A stretch of DNA of 64,000 nucleotides from Streptomyces sp. NBC_01381 (GCF_026340305.1 NZ_JAPEPI010000001.1:558001-622000); one strand, 5' to 3'. Positions 37,118 through 46,568 are shown, numbered from the stretch's first letter. Notes: a model not told the origin generated them from the sequence alone. Numbers and translations are program-made.

Positions 37118-37194
37118 GGTCCGAGCGTCGGGGTGGCGGCGGCGTACCGCATGTGGGGGCGGACCGTGCGGGCGAATTATGGGGGCGGAGTCGC

Positions 37195-37311
37195 TCACGG
37201 GAGGGTGGCGAACGCCTCCGCCGCGTCGATCCGGCCGGTCACGACGATGACGTCGCCCCGCCGCACGACCGTGTCGGCCGTCTCGTACCGCACCGCCCCC
37301 TGGCGGGAAAT
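37195..37311 (-). pseudogene. C-terminal fragment of a TrkA-C antiporter regulatory subunit
   Basis: The frame ends AVRYETADTVVRRGDVIVVTG then AAEAFATLP and stop, matching the end of TrkA-C-type cation/proton antiporter regulatory subunits. The N-terminal part is gone; sequence upstream turns into the TetR promoter. It lies in the right orientation before the antiporter, so it is probably the decayed partner gene. Confidence 0.65.
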
Positions 37312-37313
37312 TC

Positions 37314-37327
37314 TGAATGCTGGTTCA
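37314..37327. promoter_or_regulatory. candidate TetR operator
   Basis: TGAATGCTGGTTCA has TGAA/TTCA arms and lies 8 nt before the TetR start, a usual place for autorepression. The inner positions do not pair well. Confidence 0.35.
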
Positions 37328-37335
37328 CTCCTTGC

Positions 37336-37971
37336 ATGGCCTACCGCAAGACCCCTGCCGAGCTCCGTCGGCTCGAAGCCGCCCGGGAGCACCTGATCGC
37401 CTGCGCCACCTCCGTCGTCGCCGAGGTGGGCTGGTCACAGGCGTCCGTGACCGCCGTCGCCGACTCGGCCGGCATCGCGGCCGGCTCGGTCTACCAGCAC
37501 TTCCCGTCCAAGGCCGCGCTCGCCGTCGAGGTGTTCCGGCGGGCCGCGGGACGCGAGGTGGAGGTGCTCGGCGAGGTGCTGCACGGCCCCGGCGACCCGG
37601 TCGAGCGCCTCGTCCGCGGCGTCGAGGTGTTCGCACGGCGCGCCCTGGAGAACCGCGGCCTCGCCTACGCCCTGCTCGCCGCCCCCGCCGAACCGGCGGT
37701 CGGCGCCGAGCGCCTCGACTTCCGCCGCCGCTACCGCGCGCTGTGGGCCGAGGTGGTGCGAGAGGGCATCGCAAGCGGCCAACTGCCCGCCCAGGACGGC
37801 GAGATCACCGCGGCCGCGCTCACCGGCGCGATCGGCGAGGTCCTCGTCGACCCGCTCGGCACCCCGGACGAGAAGGCCACCGACGAACTGCTCACCGAAC
37901 TCACGGCCACGGCGCTGCGCTGCGCGGGCGCCGTTCCGGCCGCCGTTCCGGCCGCTGATCCGGCCGGCTGA
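37336..37971 (+). CDS. TetR-family transcriptional regulator
   Basis: 211 residues. HTH at residues about 20-60 (ASVTAVADSAGIAAGSVYQHFPSKAAL split across the helix pair), then a ligand-binding helical domain. The C-terminal tail is an Ala/Pro run (AVPAAVPAADPAG) that leads into the repeat tract downstream. It may regulate the aidB-like gene 540 bp downstream. Confidence 0.88.
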   Translation: MAYRKTPAELRRLEAAREHLIACATSVVAEVGWSQASVTAVADSAGIAAGSVYQHFPSKAALAVEVFRRAAGREVEVLGEVLHGPGDPVERLVRGVEVFARRALENRGLAYALLAAPAEPAVGAERLDFRRRYRALWAEVVREGIASGQLPAQDGEITAAALTGAIGEVLVDPLGTPDEKATDELLTELTATALRCAGAVPAAVPAADPAG

Positions 37972-38512
37972 TCCGGCCGACGGACCCGACGGACTGATCC
38001 GCCCGACGGACCGACCGACCGACTGACAGGCCCGACAGGCCGACCCGACCCGACCGACCAGACCGACCGACTGGCCCGACCGACAGCCCGGCCGACGGAC
38101 CCGACCCACGGACCCGACGGACTGATCCGCCCGACGGACCGACCGACCGACTGACAGGCCCGACAGGCCGACCCGACCGGCCCGACCCGACCAACAGGCC
38201 CGACCGACGGACCCGACCGACCAACCCGGCCAACCGACCCGACCGGCTGATCCGACCGGCTGATCCGACCGGCTGATCCGACCGACTGATCCGACCGACT
38301 GGCCCGACCAACAGGCCCGACCGACAGGCCCGACCAACAAACCCGGCCAACAAACCCGACCGACTGATCCGACCGACCAACCGACCCGACCGACCCAACC
38401 GACTGATCCGCCCCACGGACCCAACCGACCGATCCGCCCCACGGCCCCGACCGATTGCCCCACCGCCTGATCCACCCGCCGCCCGCCGCCCCGCCGCCCC
38501 GGAGGAGATCCG
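37972..38512. repeat. degenerate CCGAC-rich repeat tract with a 70-bp perfect duplication
   Basis: 540 nt built from variants of CCGACCGA, CTGATCCG, CAACAGGCC and CGACGGA. A 70-bp unit at 37981-38050 is repeated exactly at 38109-38178. Plus strand is C-rich and poor in T. No start with a ribosome site is visible on the plus strand; minus-strand frames are pure Gly/Val/Ser/Arg low complexity. Confidence 0.85.
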
Positions 38513-40159
38513 ATGCCCGTGACCAGTCGCCCCACTGCCGTGACCCACGAAGTGACCAACCAGGCGCCGCCGTTGACCGGGCACGACGCCGCCGATGACC
38601 CGGTGCTCCTCGAAGGCGTACGCAGGGAGGGCGCCGAGTGGCACCTCGACGAGCTGCACCGCTTCGGGCGGTTCGCCGGCAGCGAGGAGGCGCGCGCCTG
38701 GGCGGAGCAGGCCAACCGCCACGAGCCCGAGCTGCGGACGCATGACCGGTACGGCAACCGCGTCGACGAGGTCGACTTCCATCCCGCGTACCACTCGCTG
38801 ATGGAGGCCACGGTCGGCGCGGGCGCCGCCGGTACGGCCTGGGCGGACCAGCGTCCCGGCGCGCATGTGGCGCGCGCCGCGACCTTCATGGTGGCGACCA
38901 TGCTGGAGCAGGGCCACATGTGCCCGGTCTCCATGACGTACGCCGTCGTCCCCGCCCTGCGGCGCGCCCCCGACCTCGCCAAGGTGTACGAGCCCTTGCT
39001 CACCAGCAAGGTCTACGACCCCGGTCTGCGCACCCCAGCCGGCAAGCGCGGCCTGCTCGCCGGAATGGGCATGACGGAGAAGCAGGGCGGTACGGATGTC
39101 CGCGCCAACACCACAGCCGCCGTCGAACAGGCCGACGGGACCTGGCGGTTGCGCGGACACAAGTGGTTCACCAGCGCGCCGATGAACGACCTGTTCCTCG
39201 TGCTCGCGCAGGCACCCGGCGGCCTGTCCTGCTTCCTGGTCCCGCGCGTACTGCCCGACGGCAGCCGCAACACGTTCCGCATCCAGCGCCTCAAGGACAA
39301 GCTCGGCAACCGCTCCAACGCCTCCAGCGAGCCCGAGTTCGACGACACGGTGGCGTGGCTCGTCGGCGACGAGGGCAAGGGCGTACGCACCATCATCGAC
39401 ATGGTGACGATGACGCGTCTGGACTGTGTCCTCGGATCTGCCGGACACATACGCGAGTCCCTCGCGCAGGCCGCGCACCACACCCGGCACCGCTCGGTGT
39501 TCGGCGCCAAGCTCATCGACCAGCCGCTGATGCGCAACGTGCTCGCCGACCTCGGCCTGGAGTCGGAGGCCGCCACCACGCTCGGCCTGCGCCTCGCCGG
39601 TGCCGCCGACCGGGCCCAGCGCGGGGACACCGGCGAGCGGGCGTTTCTGCGCCTTGCCACCGCCGTCTCCAAGTACTGGGTGTGCAAGCGGCAGCCCGCC
39701 TTCGTCGCCGAGACCCTCGAATGTCTTGGTGGCAATGGATATGACGAGGCGTCAGGCATGCCGCGCCTCTACCGCGAGGCCCCGCTCAACGGCATCTGGG
39801 AGGGCTCCGGCAACGTCAACGCCCTCGACATGCTGCGGGCGTTGACCCGCGAACCCGAGTCCCTCGAAGCCTTCCGTACGGAGGTCGAGGCGGCGTCCGG
39901 CGCCGACCAGCGCCTCGACACGGCCTGGCGCGAGCTGCAGAGCGAACTCGTCCTCACCGAGGACGCACCCCTGCGCGCCCGCCGCGTCATCGAACGGGCC
40001 GCACTCGTCCTCCAGGGCTCGCTCCTCGTCCGGCACGCACCGCCCGCCGTCGCCGACGCGTTCTGCGCCTCACGCCTCGCCGGCGACCGGGGCCTCGCCT
40101 TTGGAACGCTGCCGCCCGGCACGGACTTCGCGGCGCTGCTCGACCGGCTCCCCGCCTGA
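38513..40159 (+). CDS. aidB: AidB-type acyl-CoA dehydrogenase
   Basis: 548 residues, the length of E. coli AidB (541). It has the acyl-CoA dehydrogenase fold with GMGMTEKQGGTDVRANTT, TRLDCVLGSAGHIRESL and ETLECLGGNGYDEASGMPRLYREAP. AidB proteins bind DNA and FAD and are induced by alkylating agents; their dehydrogenase activity is weak. GGAGGAG precedes the ATG. The gene follows a TetR gene and a repeat tract. Confidence 0.88.
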   Translation: MPVTSRPTAVTHEVTNQAPPLTGHDAADDPVLLEGVRREGAEWHLDELHRFGRFAGSEEARAWAEQANRHEPELRTHDRYGNRVDEVDFHPAYHSLMEATVGAGAAGTAWADQRPGAHVARAATFMVATMLEQGHMCPVSMTYAVVPALRRAPDLAKVYEPLLTSKVYDPGLRTPAGKRGLLAGMGMTEKQGGTDVRANTTAAVEQADGTWRLRGHKWFTSAPMNDLFLVLAQAPGGLSCFLVPRVLPDGSRNTFRIQRLKDKLGNRSNASSEPEFDDTVAWLVGDEGKGVRTIIDMVTMTRLDCVLGSAGHIRESLAQAAHHTRHRSVFGAKLIDQPLMRNVLADLGLESEAATTLGLRLAGAADRAQRGDTGERAFLRLATAVSKYWVCKRQPAFVAETLECLGGNGYDEASGMPRLYREAPLNGIWEGSGNVNALDMLRALTREPESLEAFRTEVEAASGADQRLDTAWRELQSELVLTEDAPLRARRVIERAALVLQGSLLVRHAPPAVADAFCASRLAGDRGLAFGTLPPGTDFAALLDRLPA

Positions 40160-40207
40160 CGGGCGCAGGCAGCGGCGGCGGGGCGAGCACCGGAGAGGTC
40201 AGAGGGG

Positions 40208-41188
40208 TCAGAACTTCGGGATTCCCCCGTTCACCTCGTCGGCCTCCTCGTCCCGTCCGAGCGCCCGCAGGTTCGCCTCCAGGCGGCTGCGCGTGCGCTT
40301 GGTCGACGAGTGGTCCTTTCCTGCCGTGCGCTGGAGTTTCGGCAGGAGGTCCGCGTTGATGGCGCGGGCCGCCTCGTGGTCGCCGAGCTTGTCGAGGGTC
40401 ATGGCGACGTTGGCCTCGGCGCCCAGCGTCAGCAGGGAGTTCTCGCCCGATGTCCGTCGGCGCCGCTTGTGGATGTCCCGGAAGCGGGCCAGCGCCTTGC
40501 GGAGTTCGCCGAGCCGGAGCAGGCTGCTCGCGAGGTTTCCGCCGGCCAGGATCGTCGTCTCGTGGTCCTTGCCCAGGCGTCGCTCACATCGCCGTACGGT
40601 GTCCTCGTTCAGCCGGAACGCCGCACGGTGGTCGCCTAGTTCAATCAGGCACGCGCCTACGTTGCAGGCCGCGAGGAGAGTGGCGGGATCGTCGCCGCCG
40701 AAGGTACTCGACCGCAGGTGCAGCACCCTCTCGAAGAGGGGCCGGGCCCTCTTCGCCTCGCCCGCCGCGAACAGGCACGCGGCCAGTCGTTCCAAGGCCC
40801 TGAGGGTGTCGTGGTGCGTCTCTCCGATCCTGGCTTCCCAGTCGCGGTGGACGATCTCCGCCAGGAGGATGCCCGGCGCCGCGTCGTCGGCCTCGTAGAG
40901 GTAGCAGAGGACCCGGATCAGCAACGCGCGGAAGCGCTCCGGCTCGCTGCTCGGTACGCCCGCCTCGCGCAGGTAGCCGATGAGCGTCTGTACATCCTTC
41001 GTGATCAGTGCGTACGAGCTCCAGGTGCGCGGATCTTGATTGTCGAGGGGCGGGAGCGCCGCGAGCCGATCCCTGGCCGCGCGGCATACGGCTGCCAGTT
41101 CGGCGGGATCGCCGGCCGGGTTCTCGCGGAACAGGCCGATGACGTCCGCGTGCGCCTGCGACACCGCGGGGTCGACGGGATGCGTCAT
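40208..41188 (-). CDS. TPR protein, third gene of the cyclase-STAND operon
   Basis: 326 residues from ATG 41188, overlapping the STAND stop by 4 nt (ATGA). Tetratricopeptide repeats of the TPR_10/12 kind run from about residue 85 to the end (HDTLRALERLAACLFAAGE, PATLLAACNVGACLIELGD, HETTILAGGNLASSLLRLGE, LLTLGAEANVAMTLDKLGD). No catalytic domain. Probably a scaffold or sensor partner of the STAND protein. Confidence 0.85.
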   Translation of the reverse strand: MTHPVDPAVSQAHADVIGLFRENPAGDPAELAAVCRAARDRLAALPPLDNQDPRTWSSYALITKDVQTLIGYLREAGVPSSEPERFRALLIRVLCYLYEADDAAPGILLAEIVHRDWEARIGETHHDTLRALERLAACLFAAGEAKRARPLFERVLHLRSSTFGGDDPATLLAACNVGACLIELGDHRAAFRLNEDTVRRCERRLGKDHETTILAGGNLASSLLRLGELRKALARFRDIHKRRRRTSGENSLLTLGAEANVAMTLDKLGDHEAARAINADLLPKLQRTAGKDHSSTKRTRSRLEANLRALGRDEEADEVNGGIPKF

Positions 41189-44100
41189 GACGCCCGCCCC
41201 CCGTCCGCGGGGCCCGTGGCGGCGAGTTGCCCGATCCGTACGCCGTCCACGACTTCGGGTGCCGTGCCCCGGGGAGAGGTGCAGGCGAGCCCGCGGGCGA
41301 TGGCCGCGCCGAGGGTGGCGCCCGCGTCGGCGTCCCATGCGTCGAGCAGGGCGTCCGGAGCGTGTTCCAAGAGCGCCATGGCGTAGGACCAGTTCGTCGA
41401 AGTGATCTCGTAGAACTTGCGCAGCGCGACCGCCGGGGCGCACTCAAGGAGAGCGGGGAACAGGCGGACCGTGGCGTCGCGGGGAATCCACGTCTCGCCC
41501 GGCCAGGCGAACTCGCAGCGTTCGGCCTCACGCAACAGGCCGACGGGATCCACCAGTTCACCGATGCCGGGCGCGGCCACCAGGGCGGCCAGTGCGTCCA
41601 GGCCGATCGCCGAACCGTCCCCGGCCTTCGCGACGACCTCGGCGGCCAGCTCACGGAGTTCGTTCCGGTTCTCCGGCCTGGCTTCCGCGCCGAAGGCGAG
41701 CAGTTCGGCCGCCGCGGGCAGCGGCCCCGAGTCCAGCATCCCGCGCAGCCGCCGCGTGAACGCCGGGCTGAGGGGCGCTCCGGGGGCCGGCGTCACGAGG
41801 TCGATCGCGGCGGCGTAGATCGGGTCGTCGATGCGCACGGTCGCCGCGCGGAAGCCGTGCCCTGGCACCTCGCGGGCGACCCGGTGTTCGTGGTGCGCGG
41901 CCGCGGCCGCCGCGCTCTTGGCCATCTCGTCGGCCTGGTTCAGTTCTCGTACGGGGCTGAGGTTCTGGAGATGGAACTCGCTGAAGATCTGATGGGGGCG
42001 CCGCCCGTCGATCAGGTCGGCGGCGTACACCGAGGAGGCCCAGGCGCGCATGGCGTGCTGGTGGGCGATGGACAGGTAGGACAGTTCCTCGACGGCCAGC
42101 ATGTCCGACTCCCGGCAGCCCAGGGCGCGCACCGCGAGCTCGAAGCGGACACGGTGGTCGGGACGCGCGTACGCCCACGCCTTGGTGTCCGTGTCGTCCC
42201 CGCCGGGAACGGTCCACCGGTAGCGGGGCAGTTCACTGAGCGCGCGATCGATCTCCTTGGAGAACGCCTCCGCATCGGGGCCGTGGTGGGACGCGCTGCC
42301 GGGGCCGTGCGCGGCCCGGTGCAGGTCGGCGAAGCCGATGGCTCGCTCCCCCGGGTCCGCGATCGACTGGATGAGGGCGCCCGCCCGGGGGAGGTCACGC
42401 TGTGCGAGGCGCACCGCGAGGCGGCGTATCGCTCGGGCCGTGCTGCTGTACGAGCCGATCTCGACGGCGCGTACGACGTCGGCCGGATCGCGGTAGAAGT
42501 GGGCCCGCGCGCGGGCGGCCCAGTCGTGGCTCAGGTTGAACAGGGCCGTGAAGCCGTGGATGTTCACCCGTTCCAGATCGTGCCTGGGAGCCGGTTCGAG
42601 CGACTCGGGCGAGGAACTCACGAAGGTCGCACCGTCGCCGCCGCCGCCACCGAGCGGTACGGGCCGCTCCCCGCTCCTCAGCATCTCTTCCAGAAGCGCG
42701 GCGGCCTTGGCACTCTCGCCTCGGGCGACGTGGACGTGGGCGATGTCCGCGAGGAGCGAGTACCGGTCGCGTCCGACGACCTCCTGCTCCGTGCTCGCTC
42801 CGAGGTGCTCCGAGCCCGCGGTCCCGTCCCTGGCGTCGCCCCGCCATATCCAGTCGTTGTACCAGGCGGTCCGGGCTATCCCCCGCGCCATCTCCGCCGC
42901 CCGGCCGAGATCGTGCCCGGCCATGCGCCGTGCCACCGCGGCCAGCTGGTCGTCACGCTCGTCGCTGCGCCATCCGTACGCCCGTGGATCGGCGGGCGGC
43001 GCCGGGATCGCGGCATGGACGCGCTCGACGATCCGCAGTTCCTCCGCCGGGTCCGGCTGCCCGATGGCCCTCATGACATCGAGCTGCACCCAGTTGCCGT
43101 TCGCCCACGCGCGATACCGGTCGACCAGAGCCCGCGCCCGCTCCGGCTCCCCCCAACGGGTCCACAGCCCCGCACCGTCGAGCACGGCCCGGTCCACATG
43201 ACCGTTCATCACGATCGTGTCCAGGCGCGCCAGCAGAGAGCGGGCGGCGGCCCGGTCCACATCACCCAACACCCCTGCAGCCTTGACCAGTTGGGTGCCG
43301 AACCTGTCCTCCGCACCGGCATCGAAGACCTGCGCGCGCACCTCGGCGACGAACCACCGGCCGGTGTCCGGATCATGGGCCGACCACGCCGCGGCCAGTC
43401 TCGCCAGTGCCAGGAGGCGGTCCGCCGCGTCCACGCCCTGCAAGGACGCCTCGGCCGCCCGCAGCAGCTTGAGAGCCGTGGCGGGGTCGTCGGCGCGCTC
43501 CGCCAGGTCCAGACAGTCCGCCCAGCGCCCGCCGCCGATCCGGCCGATGAGGGTGCGGGCCCTGTCCATGTCCTGCCCTGCGGCGGCGAACGCGGCGGCG
43601 CGGTACACGTCGTCCGGCGCCGGCTCCGGCGCGGCGCCGGACCGCCGCGGCGACATCTCCTGCCCGTGGCGCCAGAGCCGCAGGGCGCGTTCGAGGTCGT
43701 GCGGCGCGAGCAGCCGTGCGGCCACCGCGATCCCTGTCCCTGCGTCGAGGTCGCGGTGGTCGCCGGTGCCGCTCAGCGGGATCGTCAGCGCGCACTCGAC
43801 AAGGAGGTCGAGCAGTTCGTCGTACGAGGGGTCATCGGGGCCGGGACGCGCGTACCGCAGGATCTCTGTGAAGGCCGTGAACTGCCACAGCGACGGCGCG
43901 ATTCCGGCCGCGTGCTCCAGCGCCTCCTTCAGGCGTCCCGTCCGGGCGAGCAGGCCGATCACGCGGGGCGGCAGCGCGTTGCTGGACTGCGCGGCCTGGT
44001 GACGTACGACGCCGAGATACGTCAGGACGGACAACCCGGTGGCGACGGAACCGCTGTCCGCCACGTGGTGGGCTATTCCGTCCACCAGTTCCAGAAACCT

Positions 44101-45696
44101 GGCCTCAGCCCCGAACTCGGCTCTCACGGCCCGCCGCAGACCGGGGCAGACCAGGTCGACGGCCTCGGCGGACAGGCGCGGCCCGGCGTTCAGCACGTGC
44201 GCGACCAGGTGGAGCAGGCCATAGCGGTCCACCCGCGCCCACTCCACCTCCGCCCAGTTCCCCGCGGCGCCGCGGTAGTGCCGCGCGATCTGTTCGTGCC
44301 ATCTCGCCTCGTCGATCCAGCACTCCGGGTGCTTGTCGCGGGCTTCCTGTCCTACGAGGAATTCACCGATCGAGGTGTGGAAGAAGGCGATCCGGTCGCT
44401 TCGGCGGTCGAGCAGCCAGCGCAGGCTGCCGAGCACCTGCTGGGCGGGCGCCTCCCGTACGGGCGTACCGGACAGGGCGGAGAGCTGCCCCTCCGTCAGT
44501 GCCTCGCGCGCCACGGTGAGGGTGCCGATGATCGGCAGCCCCACCCCTTCCCAACCGGCCGGCTCGCCTGCTCTCCCCCTCGGCCGTGGCGTGAGCTCCT
44601 CGCGGACCAGCTCCACGAAGAATCCGTAGAGGCCGGTCAGCCGCCCCGGTACGCCGTTGAAGACGAGCAGCCTGTCGACGAGCTCCTCGTCCCGTTCGGC
44701 GGCGGCTTCGTTCAACGCCCGTGCGTAGGTGGCCAGATACAGGAAGTTCCCGGCGGCCCTGCGCACGGCGTACCGCTTCGTACTGCCGGGGAGGTTGCCC
44801 CTGGCCCGCTCGGCGGCGATGACGGCGTCCGTCTCGAGGACCCATTGCGCGTACGTGTGGAGGTCGCGCACGACCTGCGGCGATCCGGCGTCGATGACGA
44901 CATCCGTGAGCCGCTCCTCGCGCGCCGAGCGGAAAAGCCGGAGCCCGGAGTGCGGCCGCGACGTCATGACCACTTTTACGTTGGCGGGCAGCTCGGGAGA
45001 ACGGGCCAGCCAGCGCAGCAGCCCCTTCCTGGGCTCCGTCGTGTCGTCGTCGGCGATTTCGTCGAGTGCGTCGAGCAGGATGACGATCCTGGCGTCGGGG
45101 TCCTGTGCGGCGAGGACCTGTGCGGGCCCGATCAGCGCGAGGTGCGCGAGGTTGTCGGGGTCGAGGAGCCGGGGCTCCAGATGGGCCGTGCCGATCTCGA
45201 CGCCGACGGCCGTCCCCTCGACGGCGCCGATCCGCTGCTCCACCTCCAGGGTGGCGGTGCGGTGGAACGGGGACACCTTCAGGTCCTCGATCCTGATCCC
45301 GACCACGCGGCCCTCGGCCTCGACGGAGTCGATGTGCTGCTGGACCGCCACCGCGAGGCGTTCCGGCTCGAAGAGATCCGGGTGCACCCGGGCGAGCTGA
45401 TGCCCGATGGCCAGGAGGAAGGACTGGATGTCACCGCCGGTGAGCGCGGTGCGGCTGTCCCGCCGGAAGAAGTAGCGCAGCCGCTCTGGACGGGCCTTGG
45501 CCATACCGGCGAGCAGGCTGGTCTTGCCCGCTCCCGGCTCGCCCGTCACCAGGACGTACTGGCCGCGCTCCGACTCCAGGGCCCGCTCGATCTCGTCGTA
45601 CAGCCACCGGCGCTCGACGAAGTCCGCCTCCGTGCGGGACCGCACCACGTCCTCGAAGGCGCGGCCGCCGCCCGTCCGGGCGCGGTCGGCGGTCAC
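41185..45696 (-). CDS. giant NACHT/STAND NTPase (1503 aa)
   Basis: A P-loop signalling NTPase: Walker A GEPGAGKTS at residues 52-60, Walker B IVILLDALDEI at about 204-214, then sensor region VKVVMTSRPHSGLRLF. The C-terminal thousand residues are helical repeats of irregular type. No N-terminal effector domain is fused, so an effector must act in trans. Residues 155-171 (RIGAVEGTAVGVEIGTA) echo the cyclase tail. The GTG start overlaps the cyclase stop by 4 nt (GTGA), so the two are coupled. STAND NTPases of this kind oligomerise on sensing a trigger, many of them phage-related. Confidence 0.85.
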   Translation of the reverse strand: MTADRARTGGGRAFEDVVRSRTEADFVERRWLYDEIERALESERGQYVLVTGEPGAGKTSLLAGMAKARPERLRYFFRRDSRTALTGGDIQSFLLAIGHQLARVHPDLFEPERLAVAVQQHIDSVEAEGRVVGIRIEDLKVSPFHRTATLEVEQRIGAVEGTAVGVEIGTAHLEPRLLDPDNLAHLALIGPAQVLAAQDPDARIVILLDALDEIADDDTTEPRKGLLRWLARSPELPANVKVVMTSRPHSGLRLFRSAREERLTDVVIDAGSPQVVRDLHTYAQWVLETDAVIAAERARGNLPGSTKRYAVRRAAGNFLYLATYARALNEAAAERDEELVDRLLVFNGVPGRLTGLYGFFVELVREELTPRPRGRAGEPAGWEGVGLPIIGTLTVAREALTEGQLSALSGTPVREAPAQQVLGSLRWLLDRRSDRIAFFHTSIGEFLVGQEARDKHPECWIDEARWHEQIARHYRGAAGNWAEVEWARVDRYGLLHLVAHVLNAGPRLSAEAVDLVCPGLRRAVRAEFGAEARFLELVDGIAHHVADSGSVATGLSVLTYLGVVRHQAAQSSNALPPRVIGLLARTGRLKEALEHAAGIAPSLWQFTAFTEILRYARPGPDDPSYDELLDLLVECALTIPLSGTGDHRDLDAGTGIAVAARLLAPHDLERALRLWRHGQEMSPRRSGAAPEPAPDDVYRAAAFAAAGQDMDRARTLIGRIGGGRWADCLDLAERADDPATALKLLRAAEASLQGVDAADRLLALARLAAAWSAHDPDTGRWFVAEVRAQVFDAGAEDRFGTQLVKAAGVLGDVDRAAARSLLARLDTIVMNGHVDRAVLDGAGLWTRWGEPERARALVDRYRAWANGNWVQLDVMRAIGQPDPAEELRIVERVHAAIPAPPADPRAYGWRSDERDDQLAAVARRMAGHDLGRAAEMARGIARTAWYNDWIWRGDARDGTAGSEHLGASTEQEVVGRDRYSLLADIAHVHVARGESAKAAALLEEMLRSGERPVPLGGGGGDGATFVSSSPESLEPAPRHDLERVNIHGFTALFNLSHDWAARARAHFYRDPADVVRAVEIGSYSSTARAIRRLAVRLAQRDLPRAGALIQSIADPGERAIGFADLHRAAHGPGSASHHGPDAEAFSKEIDRALSELPRYRWTVPGGDDTDTKAWAYARPDHRVRFELAVRALGCRESDMLAVEELSYLSIAHQHAMRAWASSVYAADLIDGRRPHQIFSEFHLQNLSPVRELNQADEMAKSAAAAAAHHEHRVAREVPGHGFRAATVRIDDPIYAAAIDLVTPAPGAPLSPAFTRRLRGMLDSGPLPAAAELLAFGAEARPENRNELRELAAEVVAKAGDGSAIGLDALAALVAAPGIGELVDPVGLLREAERCEFAWPGETWIPRDATVRLFPALLECAPAVALRKFYEITSTNWSYAMALLEHAPDALLDAWDADAGATLGAAIARGLACTSPRGTAPEVVDGVRIGQLAATGPADGGRAS

Positions 45697-46568
45697 TTCT
45701 CGCCTCCGGCGGTGCGGATGTCCACGCCGACGACGCTTCCGCCGGCCTCTACGCGGCCGATCTCGGCGGTGCTCTCGATGGTGCCGCCGGCCTGGTCGGT
45801 GCGGACGCCGGCGGCGTATCCCGCCACTTCATCTGCGACTAGCTTGACGCGGACGACGGCCGGATCGGTGTCCGGCTTTGAGTACGACTTTGAGTACGGC
45901 TTTGAGTACGGCTTTGGCTCCGCGCCCGGCTTCGGGGCCAACTCCCGTACGCCGCCACCCCCCGGAACCCAGATCCACGCCTCCCCCCGATACTCCTTCT
46001 CCTCGACACGCACCTGCCGGAACTCGTCCTTCCGCAGGCTGGTGTACGCCTCCCCGCGTACGACGTCGTGGAAGACGACAGCCGAGACCCCGACGGCCAG
46101 GCAGGCGTCCGACGCCTCCGCCAGGGCGGTGCGCAGGGCCGTGGAGTCGAGGATGCGTCCGATCTCGACCGGGGCCGAGCCGACGAATCCGTTGGCGCCC
46201 AGCGAAGCCGGGCCGAAGTGGACGGCAGCCCGCAGCCGGAGCCAGGCCTGCCGCACCCGGTTGTGGTTGAAGGCCCGCAGCCCGGCGTCCAGGCCACGCA
46301 TGAACGCGTCGACCAGGACGGGCTCTGCGGCGCCCAAGTCCGCCGGCAGGACCGCGAACAGCGAGTCCCCGCCCTCCTGCGTCACCCATCGCGCGCGATC
46401 GAGCCCGGCGGCGTCGGCCGCCTCCCCCGACAGCCGCGCGATCGCCTCCTGGAACTCGCGCTGCGTCAGCACATCGGCGCGCCCGTATCCCTCCGCGTCG
46501 ACCGCCAGCAGCAGTCTGCGCCCGAACTCTCCCATGCCGCCCCGCCCATCCTGACCGTTCCCTGCCAT
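45693..46568 (-). CDS. class III nucleotide-cyclase-like protein
   Basis: 291 residues from ATG 46568 (GAGAGG upstream). The cyclase fold is laid out as LLLAVDAEGYG (first metal Asp), GGDSLFAVLP (second Asp), RLRAAVHFGPAS and SAPVEIGRILDSTAL. In the last block the transition-state Asn of active cyclases (VNxAxR) is Glu, so activity is uncertain. A KPYSKPYSKSYSKP linker encoded by 12-nt repeats leads to a Gly/Val-rich tail. First gene of the operon. By analogy with Pycsar it may make a cyclic pyrimidine or purine nucleotide. Confidence 0.72.
   Translation of the reverse strand: MAGNGQDGRGGMGEFGRRLLLAVDAEGYGRADVLTQREFQEAIARLSGEAADAAGLDRARWVTQEGGDSLFAVLPADLGAAEPVLVDAFMRGLDAGLRAFNHNRVRQAWLRLRAAVHFGPASLGANGFVGSAPVEIGRILDSTALRTALAEASDACLAVGVSAVVFHDVVRGEAYTSLRKDEFRQVRVEEKEYRGEAWIWVPGGGGVRELAPKPGAEPKPYSKPYSKSYSKPDTDPAVVRVKLVADEVAGYAAGVRTDQAGGTIESTAEIGRVEAGGSVVGVDIRTAGGEK
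45873..45918. repeat. 12-nt tandem repeat in the cyclase gene
   Basis: Three units of the form GGCTTTGAGTAC (one with GACTTT) plus a partial fourth, encoding the KPYS linker. Copy change would alter linker length in frame. Confidence 0.88.

Noticed and set aside
37981..38178. CRISPR array
   Set aside because: Repeats are long, adjacent to degenerate copies of themselves, and there are no unique spacers or cas genes.
37435..39490. Long minus frames of Ser/Val/Gly/Arg repeats through the repeat tract
   Set aside because: They run antisense to TetR and aidB and owe their length to the repeat composition; no ribosome site or family feature.
41227..46554. 1775-codon open frame on the plus strand opposite the cyclase and STAND genes
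   Set aside because: Low-complexity, Arg/Gly-rich translation with no family motifs; it is the antisense shadow of the real operon, whose frames carry Walker and cyclase motifs.
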